A DNA stretch of 64,000 nt. Source: Tupaia tana (Eukaryota > Chordata > Mammalia > Scandentia > Tupaiidae). The DNA lies in the NCBI GenBank assembly GCA_026018925.1, contig JAKSZU010000004.1, forward strand, positions 37,281,233 through 37,345,232, read 5' to 3'. Both the position numbers and the translations under genes were made by a program. The first letter of the stretch is position 1. Every line of letters begins with the position of its first letter. The notes under the pieces are model-generated. The model did no database searches, was not told the DNA's origin, and worked only from the letters and a program-made list of their open reading frames with translations. Below are positions 57,503 to 64,000 of the stretch, one piece after another.

Positions 57503-57722
57503 GCCCAGTCTCAGTGGCACAGATGCCATTGTGTGGTACTGGAGACACATGGAAGGCACAGGTTTGGATCCCAAGTCAAGCTGAACACCTTAGCGTGTCC
57601 ATGAACACCCGTGATTTAGACTGGGAGAGTCTGATGGGAGAATAACAGCTTGGTGAGATCCTATTTTGGTACCTATTTCTCTCTTTCTGCCCCCCCCCCC
57701 CTTCATGAAAAGAAATGAATAG
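57503..57722 (+). mobile_element. Second SINE-like family, copy 3
   Basis: 'gggcccagtctcagtggcac' head with an A-box-like start, 'caggtttggatccc' B box at 57560-57575, body with 'ctgatgggagaataacagc' and 'ctatttctctctttctg', C run, then an A-rich tail. Layout parallels the copies at 31.9 and 32.3 kb. Confidence 0.6.
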
Positions 57723-57852
57723 AATAAAAATTTTAAGAGTTGTGATAAGGTCATGATGTAAATTCACAAAATGGAACTAAGAGAAGGAGAGAAAATTTAC
57801 TTAGATGGTGCTAAAGGAGTTGGAAGGGAGCGAAAGGGCAAAGAATTACATA

Positions 57853-57980
57853 AGAGGACTTCAAAAGTTTATGGAAAATGGAATTAAAGTCTAAGTCTGT
57901 TTTGGTCTAGACATTTTTTAAATTCATGCATAGTTTTTTCATACTATCCATCTTCTAGGAACTTTGATGAGGCTCTCACT
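57853..57980 (-). mobile_element. Mariner MITE (Hsmar2-like ends), copy 3
   Basis: 128 bp flanked by TA at 57851 and 57981. 'gaggacttcaaaagtttatg' left, 'aaattcatgcatagttttt' middle (reverse of copies 1 and 2) and 'ggaactttgatgaggctctc' right. Confidence 0.8.
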
Positions 57981-58310
57981 TATAAGGGACTTGGGTTCAT
58001 GTGTCTAAAAAAGTTTCTGGGGAGAAAATAGCTGAATAAGGAAGAGGTCATAGGTAGAAGAGAATTGGGAGTATCAAAAGGATAGGATCCCCCTAAAACA
58101 TAAGTGGGGAGTGGGCCATAGGTATTGGGGCTAGCCAGTTGGTGCATTGACTACCTAATATATCTGTGGACACAGAATGGCAAACTTACAATGGTAGAGC
58201 TATTGAGGCAGGATGTTTAGATGAGGGGGGTGGGGTCTTCATTCCTGGACCTTAGTATTTAGATTAAATACCTTATATCATGTTGCTGTATTGTTTTAAA
58301 AAACTCCAAT

Positions 58311-58778
58311 ATCAGGCCAACCAGTGGCATGGTGGTTAAGAGAGCTGCATCCCACATAATTGAATTCACAGTTTGAATTCCAGACCTGAAAACTTAAGAA
58401 ACACACCAGGCATATGTGGGTGCATATCCAAAATCGCTAAAGGAAAGAGAGACGGGGAAGGGATCCTGGCACAACCATGCCCCATAGGGAGGGAGGTCCT
58501 TTCTTTTTTTTTGTTTTTTGGAGAGGTGTTTGTTATAAGGGCGCGTATGCTCACCAGAAAGACAGAGAGAGACAGAGAGACAGAAAGCGAGAAATCACCC
58601 CCCCAGGGGGGATGGCCATGCCACAATCCCTTCTCCTCCGTTCTCCTCTTGGGATCTTGGGCACGCACACACATGTGCCCAGCGTAAGTTTAAGCCACCG
58701 GGTCCGGGACTCTAGCCGCAGTCGACTACATGGGAGTCCAGCAACATAGTCATTACACCAATTGCTGGTCCTGGGAGA

Positions 58779-58829
<51 letters not shown>

Positions 58830-58870
58830 GCAAGTGCATGTGCATGTGCCCTTTAGTAAACAAAAATTTA
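58311..58870 (+). mobile_element. Old-form SINE split by a younger SINE
   Basis: Head 'caggccaaccagtggcatgg', B box 'gtttgaattcc' and body to 58504. The rest resumes at about 58773 ('gggagatcctttctctctct') with a (CT)n of some 44 bp and ends 'gccctttagtaaacaaaaat'. Left 'aaactccaat' at 58301-58310 and right copy at 59146-59155 bound the whole nest. Confidence 0.88.
58505..58772 (-). mobile_element. Young long-form SINE nested in the old SINE
   Basis: Minus-strand copy flanked by 14-bp duplication 'gggag(g/a)tcctttct' (58491-58504 and 58773-58786). Confidence 0.96.
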
Positions 58871-58880
58871 AAGAAAAACA

Positions 58881-59139
58881 GGGACCAGTAGATGGCATAA
58901 AGGTTATGTCGCTGGACTCCCATGTAGTCAACCGTGGTTCCAGTCTAGCTCCCAGCGGCTTAAAACTCATGCTGGGTGCGTTTGCGTGCGTGCTCAAGAT
59001 CCCAGGAGGAGAACGGAGAAGAAGGGATTGCTGTGTGGCCATCCCCCCAGGGGATGATTTCTTGCTTTCTCTCTGTCTCTCCAGCGAGTGCTTGAGTGCT
59101 TGCACCCTATAGCAAAAATCTCTCTCTCTAAAAAAAAAA
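58881..59139 (+). mobile_element. Long-form SINE in the tail of the old SINE
   Basis: Head 'gggaccagtagatggcataa', body and 'ccctatagcaaaaatctctc'. It lies between the old SINE's tail and that SINE's right target duplication, so it inserted into the A-rich tail. Confidence 0.94.
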
Positions 59140-59177
59140 AACTAGAAACTCCAATTTTCTCTTAAAAATCCAGACCC

Positions 59178-59447
59178 AGGGACCAGCAGTTAGCGTAATG
59201 GCTATGTTGCTGGACTCCCACGTGGTCGACTGTGGTTCGCCTCCCGGACCCGGTGGCTTAAAACTCATGCCGGGCGCGTGTGCGTGCGTGCCCAAGATCC
59301 CGAGAGGAGAATGGAGGAGAAGGGATTGCGGCGTGACCATTCCCCCTGGGGGGTGATTTCTCGCTTTCTGTCTCTCTGTCTCTCTCTGTCTGTCGAGCGC
59401 ACGCGCCCTATAGCAAAAAACCTCTCCAAAAAAAAAAAAAAAAAAAA
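59178..59447 (+). mobile_element. Young long-form SINE
   Basis: Nearly identical to the copies at 4.5 and 30.8 kb ('gcgtgtgcgtgcgtgcccaa'). Flanks share 'aaaaatcca'. CpG-rich. Confidence 0.96.
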
Positions 59448-59499
59448 TCCATGGCCCACAAGAGCCTACGTGCTCTGGCCTGCTATGCCTCTTCAAGCT

Positions 59500-59915
59500 C
59501 ATCTAATGCTTCCCTCACACTGACAGCCATACTTGGCACTTTCATAGTATTCAGAATAAACACTTTACTGTCCGGGACACTTGCACTGCCAAAAACATTC
59601 TTTCCCAGCTTATGGAGTTACTGATTCTCTTGTGGGCCCAGGGAAACTCTTACCTTCTCAGGAGGCCTTCCTTATCTTCTTTGCCATCCCAAGCTCCAAA
59701 TACACACTCTAGGTCACTGAGTCCATGTTATTCTCCTAACTCCTCCTGAGTTGTATTTATGACTTGTGGTTGTTTAATGCTGGATGGACTAAATCTTTTG
59801 CCTAAAGATAAGCACCAAGAGGCCAGGAATCTGATTTCCTTGTTACCCTCTGTATCCTTAGCTCTTAATACACTTTAAATCCTTAGCATGTTTATTTATT
59901 GAATAAGTGAGCAAA
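59500..59915 (+). mobile_element. L2 LINE 3' end
   Basis: 'aggaggccttccttatc' , 'cctgagttgtatttatgac', 'aagcaccaagaggccaggaa', 'ttaccctctgtatccttagc' and 'gtttatttattgaataagtg' follow the L2 3' end closely. Confidence 0.82.
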
Positions 59916-60629
59916 GCTATGCATAAATGCCCCCGGATGACCACATACTGTACTTTTATTAAGTATTATTTTGAACACTGTGTGGAGGAAAAAAAAAAAA
60001 AAGGATGCTCCACATTATCGTCTCACTGTGGGAATGAAATCTATAAATATGAAAGGATTAGGAAATGAGACAATGTAGTATGAAGTGCTAGACCGGAGGT
60101 AGAGATCATACATTTTGAAAAGCAAAAGAAAAGAAATAGCTCGTTTGAAATAATGTGTTTGAGCTTGAAGTATTTTGATGATTAGCTCCAAGGAAATGGT
60201 TTCATAATAGAAAGACACATTACAGCATAGCTATGCAAAGAAATTCCCAGTCAATGTTCTGTACACTTTTTTCATTCTCGCTTTTGCCTTCCTTAAATTT
60301 CTGACTTTCCTTTCTCCACTTTTGCCATTCTACCATCTTACCTTTCCTTTCCTAGGTTCTCTTTTTCCTCTGGTTTATGACCAGGCCTGAAAATGGTGGG
60401 TTCTAGGGCTAGAGGTTTGACTTTGAGTCTGGGAAAATGTTTTTAAAGAAATAAATAAATGTAGATGAGTGTAATGTTGCATATTTCTGTATGCACTGGA
60501 AATATCATGGTATGTGAGGTTTTCCAGATGCCAGATTATTCCTGATTGAAGAATTCATTCATATTAGGAGCTTAATGTAGTCATTGAATTTGTGCAATTG
60601 GGGGCTTTTTGGTTAAGAAAAACCATGGA
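59916..60629. other. Non-coding stretch with first copy of a 29-bp duplicate
   Basis: AT-rich DNA. Holds the first copy (60216-60244) of a 29-bp sequence found again at 61144-61172. No gene seen. Confidence 0.45.
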
Positions 60630-60795
60630 CCCAGAAGTCAGAGTTGGAGTTGAGTGTCAGTGTGGTGACTGCTTGGCTGTATGCCTTGAGAAAGTTACTT
60701 TACATTCCTAGACTCCGTTTCCTTGCAAACAAAATGAGAGAATTGATCTGCCATACCTCTAGAACTTCCAGCTCTAAGAGTCTCTGGCATTCACT
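60630..60795 (+). mobile_element. MIR element
   Basis: 'gtgactgcttggctgtatgc', 'gagaaagttactttacattc', 'gactccgtttccttgcaaac' and 'aaaatgagagaattgatctg' follow MIR. Confidence 0.82.
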
Positions 60796-61059
60796 GAATA
60801 ATTAGGATTCCCCACACCTCCTCCTTCCAAAGTTGGAATTCTAATGATTGACTCCTCTTCCTCTTGCCTCAAAATATACTTGCTGCTGACACAAATAAAT
60901 CTAATGCATTGCTCTCTGTTTTTATCAGTCTAATTCTCCTCTATCATTTTTGCATACATGCCACAGGTTAATTTTTCATCTTTGCTGCACTGGAAGACAA
61001 AAAAGTGCATTTATACAACTGTCTTCTATAGCTCCTAGTATAAAACTAGTTAAGTATTC

Positions 61060-61640
61060 ACCAAAAATTATGCATGAAATGCATACTAGGTGTCAGGCAC
61101 TGTTCTAGTTGTTGTATGTTGAGTAGTGAAAAAAACAATAAAGCACATTACAGCATAGCTATGCAAAGAAATAAAAATAAATTTTATTTTAGAAAAATAA
61201 AATTCTCTGACTATATGGAGCTTCCAGTCTGGTGCAGGAGAGAGATGATTTTTGAAAAATGAAATATAGAGTGCATTAGATGGGAATAAGAATATTGGCG
61301 TAGAGTGGGGTAGATGGGGTTGCCATTCTAAACAGAATGGTGATGGAAGGCCTCCGTGAGGAGACATTTGGGCAGAAACCTAAGAAATGGGAGGAAGTTA
61401 GCAGTTAAGTAATTATTTGGCAGAGGAGTCCAAGAGTCAGGAGGATAAGTAAGTGCAAAGGCTCAAAATGGAAGTGTGCTGGGCATGTGGGCAAAATTGC
61501 AAGGAGGCCAGTGCATCTGGATCAGAGGATGGGAGCTGATCGGGAGGAACTCGGGTAATATGCACAGACACTGTGAGGCCTTTGCAGTGCTAGGAAAGTC
61601 AGTTTACTTTGCAGAAGTCGGTCAACACGAGCCTGTGTGA
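61060..61640 (-). mobile_element. L2 LINE 3' region
   Basis: 'tactaggtgtcaggcactgt', 'atggagcttccagtctgg', 'ggcctccgtgaggagacat', 'aagtgcaaaggctcaaaatg' and 'aaggaggccagtgcatctgg' are the reverse complement of the L2 3' region. A 60-bp AT-rich piece including the second 29-bp duplicate (61144-61172) interrupts it. Confidence 0.78.
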
Positions 61641-61984
61641 TCCATGTCAGATGACAGGTGGACATTCAGAAGCCTGGGATTCTGGTACAGGTTCTGTGAC
61701 TGTCTGGTGATAGTGCCTCCTGGACTCATTCTTCCCACATATTTAAATCATGTTCTTGCCTTACGTATGACTTCCAGGACCAAGGTTAGAGCTGAGAACT
61801 CAGTGACAACTCTATAGAAGAGCTGTTATTCCCATGATAAGGGTCTCTTTAGAATCAGAATTGCGTATCAACTCACACATTTCAGGGCCATATATCAAAG
61901 TCCTTCATTCTTATTTTCAGCTTTTATCCACTTCTCTTATGTATTGGTACTATTTCTATTATGTTAAAAGGCTGCACAGTCATG

Positions 61985-63055
61985 TTATTTATTTATTTAT
62001 TTATGGTAAAACCAGACCACTTTAATGTTTTTGCACAATTAATAAATAATCTTTTGTTGACTGCAGGCGTGTAAGACTAGCTCTATTCAGAAACATCAGT
62101 CATGATGGCTTTCCAGATTGGTGTATCATCTTCAAAAATTACAAGGAGTTACTTGTATGCAACTGCTAGCAAACCAGTAAAACACCATTATACATCCATC
62201 ATTTTCAGGACTGTTGGTAACTTGGGCATGTTTCCCCCCAAATAACCTTGCCTCTTGTGTTACGAGGCCCGACTCGCTCATGTTCACCTCAATGACAGTA
62301 CCTTTGGTGGTAACACCCAAAGTTGTATATAACGGGGATGAGGGAATCTTCTTTATACCAAGTATTGGAAGGCAAAAGGTAGCACTTCAGGATGTGTTAC
62401 GTGGGCCTTTTTGAAACATAAGCCCATTGGCCTAATGAATCTTTCATAGTTAGGTGGTTTTCTAGTAAAGCCATCTCCAACAAAGCAGACTTTTGTAACC
62501 ATCTTCTTTCATGCCTTTTTCTTTCTCTTTCCTGTTCAAATAACTTTTAATACTTCTGTTTCTCTCTGGGCTCGAACTTTGGGTAGAGGGACTTCCCATT
62601 TTCATGCTTTCCCTTTCCATTTTTGTTTAATCATATTGGAAAGCACTTTAGCTCGGGACTGTCCTTCTCTGTCCAACAGATAGGCAGGTACTGCTCCTTG
62701 AGGAGTCTTTTCATCATTCTTTTGTTTGGTGCCTCTTTTCATACATCTTGATAGTCTTTTTCATTTGTGTTTTATCAGCATGATGTTGTTTATGATAGAG
62801 CTTAGCCTTCAGACCAGTCATCTTTTTTGCCTTCTTTGAACATTCATGAGCCTCTCTACTTTCTCCTCTTCCTCTTTTTCTCATGGTAATCCAAATGGTA
62901 CCCATAACATATACGATGTAATTCACTAGAGTCATTTTGTGGAATGGCTGCAGAGTTGTCAGGAACAGGCTCCCGGATGCAAAGAAGTTGTCAACTTTCA
63001 GGTCTCAGAGACCCACGAGTGGACCCACCACAGTCTGGAATGGGAAACGGCCATG
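61985..63055 (-). pseudogene. NSA2 processed pseudogene (ribosome biogenesis factor)
   Basis: The minus strand from about 62945 to 62165 encodes the whole length of NSA2 (TINP1), a 260-residue nucleolar factor for 60S subunit assembly, with no introns. Recognisable blocks: 'ESREAHECSKKAKKM', 'GLKAKLYHKQHHADK', 'MKKTIKMYEKRHQTK', 'TPQGAVPAYLLDREGQSRAK', '[16 protein letters not shown]', 'ERFIRPMGL', '[18 protein letters not shown]' and '[13 protein letters not shown]'. The start codon is ATT (62945-62943), there are premature stops (for example after IKQKWKGKA) and at least two frameshifts, including one near the C-terminus. So it is dead. 5' UTR-like sequence continues to about 63055, and the 3' UTR runs to an aaat-rich tail at 61985-62005. 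This fits L1-mediated retrocopying. The parent gene is elsewhere. Confidence 0.93.
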
Positions 63056-63101
63056 CTATGTATTTTTAATGAACAGTACTGGTGGGTGGGGGTGGAGGAG
63101 G

Positions 63102-63504
63102 TGAGGAATCTTCAAAAGGTTCATGGAAGTATATATTTTGGAACAAAACTATGTGTGGATTTCAAAATTTTTTCTTACATCAAAATAAACTGATACTTTT
63201 TTTTTAAAAAAAAAAAAAAGGTTTTTGCCATATGGTGTATATTTTCACCAAAGAGAGACAGAGAGAGGGAAAGTGAGAAATCACCTCCAGTGGGGATGAC
63301 CATACTACAATCCTTTCCTCCATTCTCTTCTTGAGACTTTGGGTGCACACACACATGTGCCTGATATAACTTTCAAGTTGCTAGGTCCAGAATGGGAACT
63401 GCAGTCAACCATGTGGGAATTCAACAACTTAACCATTATGCCACCTGCTGGCCCCAATAAACTTTAATTCCATTTTTCCATGAACTTTTTCAAGTACCAA
63501 CCTT
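63102..63504 (+). mobile_element. Mariner MITE (Hsmar2-like ends), copy 4, split by a SINE
   Basis: Left part 63102-63195 ('atcttcaaaaggttcatgga', 'actatgtgtggatttcaaaa', 'acatcaaaataaactgatac') and right part 63456-63504 ('aataaactttaattcc', 'ccatgaactttttcaag'). The 'aataaact' repeated on both sides is the SINE's target duplication. Confidence 0.87.
63196..63455 (-). mobile_element. tRNA-derived SINE within a mariner MITE
   Basis: Minus-strand copy with T/A-rich left edge, body 'aaagtgagaaatcacctcc' and head complement 'gccacctgctggcccc'. Confidence 0.93.
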
Positions 63505-63776
63505 CATATAAGGAGAAAAATATTATTTTCACTTAAGACAAGGCATCCTGACATTCACACATATTTAAAAGCTTAAGAAATGTTTCATTCATCCAGTGGA
63601 TACATCTGGAACTTTTCTGTTAGTCTCTTGTGCTGTGTTAGGCATGTGAAAAATGAAAGCTATAAATACATAAATAAATAAAAAGCTGCTATGATCCTCA
63701 ACTTCAGAAGCAGAATCTAGCACACTCTCACATAATCATGTATGTATTTTATTCTTAGAACATCTCTATGTGTTGG

Positions 63777-64000
63777 GAACCAGCAGTTAGCGTAATGGCT
63801 ATGTCACTGGACTCCCATGTAGTCAACCGCGGTTCGCATCCCAGACCCGGTGGCTTAAAACTCACGGCGGGCGCATGTGCGTGCGTGCCCAAGATCCCGA
63901 GAGGAGACTGGAGGAGAAGGGATTGCGGCGTGACCATTCCCCCTGGGGGGTGATTTCTCGCTTTCTGTCTCTAATGTCTCTCTCTGTCTGTCTGGCAAGC
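63777..64000 (+). mobile_element. Young long-form SINE, cut by the window end
   Basis: Head 'gggaaccagcagttagcgta', CpG-rich body through 'tctctgtctgtctggcaagc' at the last base. The 'ccctatagc' end and the tail lie outside the window. Confidence 0.95.

Noticed and set aside
58551-59105. Longest open frame in the window (184 codons, minus strand)
   Set aside because: It runs through three SINE copies and a (CT)n tract; the Arg-Glu run comes from the simple repeat. Not a gene.
1-64000. A novel multi-gene system or captured viral gene cluster
   Set aside because: Both strands were read through. Apart from the putative start exon, everything that could be recognised is repeats, retrocopies or apparently non-coding DNA.

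Overview
The window is mammalian nuclear DNA. It is AT-rich, almost entirely interspersed repeats, and carries the standard placental set of old elements: L1, L2, MIR, MER5A-type hAT, Tigger (pogo) and ERVL-MaLR LTRs. The dominant repeat is a tRNA-derived SINE present in about fifty copies. I recognise no Alu, B1/B2, carnivore or ungulate SINEs. As far as I remember, this SINE (head 'gggaccagcagttagcg' or 'ggggccagcaggtggcg', B box GGTTCGAGTCC) resembles the CYN family of colugos (Dermoptera). I take a colugo as the likeliest source, from memory and with moderate confidence.

Three forms of this SINE occur. The long young form (about 265 bp) has a tRNA-like head with A and B boxes, a body with an 'aggagaatggaggagaaggg' block and a 'ccccctggggggtga' block, a TCTC-rich stretch, 'ccctatagc' and an A tail. 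The short form (about 170 bp) lacks that body and ends 'tctctctggtcaaat' plus an AT-rich tail. The old form is diverged and its head resembles 'ggccagtcccatggcgcagtgg'. A separate second SINE-like family has three rough copies. In the entries below, long, short and old refer to these forms.

Layout. 1-14.7 kb: old SINEs, L2/L1 remnants, a palindromic mariner MITE (5.7 kb), an MaLR LTR (10.6 kb) and a MER5A (12.6 kb). 14.7-17.1 kb: L1 remnants, one carrying a retrocopied 3' UTR. 17.4-26.8 kb: SINE clusters, a Tigger1 element with transposase remains (22.4-24.2 kb), MIR and L2 pieces, and a 159-bp tandem duplication. 27.2-36.0 kb: an old plus-strand L1 with ten SINEs, a solo LTR and a mariner MITE inside it, then a second L1 tail. 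36.0-49.6 kb: nested Tigger MITEs, two more MaLR LTRs and scattered SINEs. 50.2-51.8 kb: a CpG-rich promoter and a likely first exon, the only good evidence of a host gene start here. It lies in the longest SINE-free block (48.7-55.2 kb). 55.2-64 kb: SINE nests, L2/MIR pieces, mariner MITEs and an NSA2 processed pseudogene on the minus strand.

I found no complete intact protein-coding gene. Long open frames mostly run through SINE bodies and A-rich tails. Everything 3' of the putative exon at 51.8 kb would be first intron of a gene whose other exons lie outside the window. The gene could not be identified.
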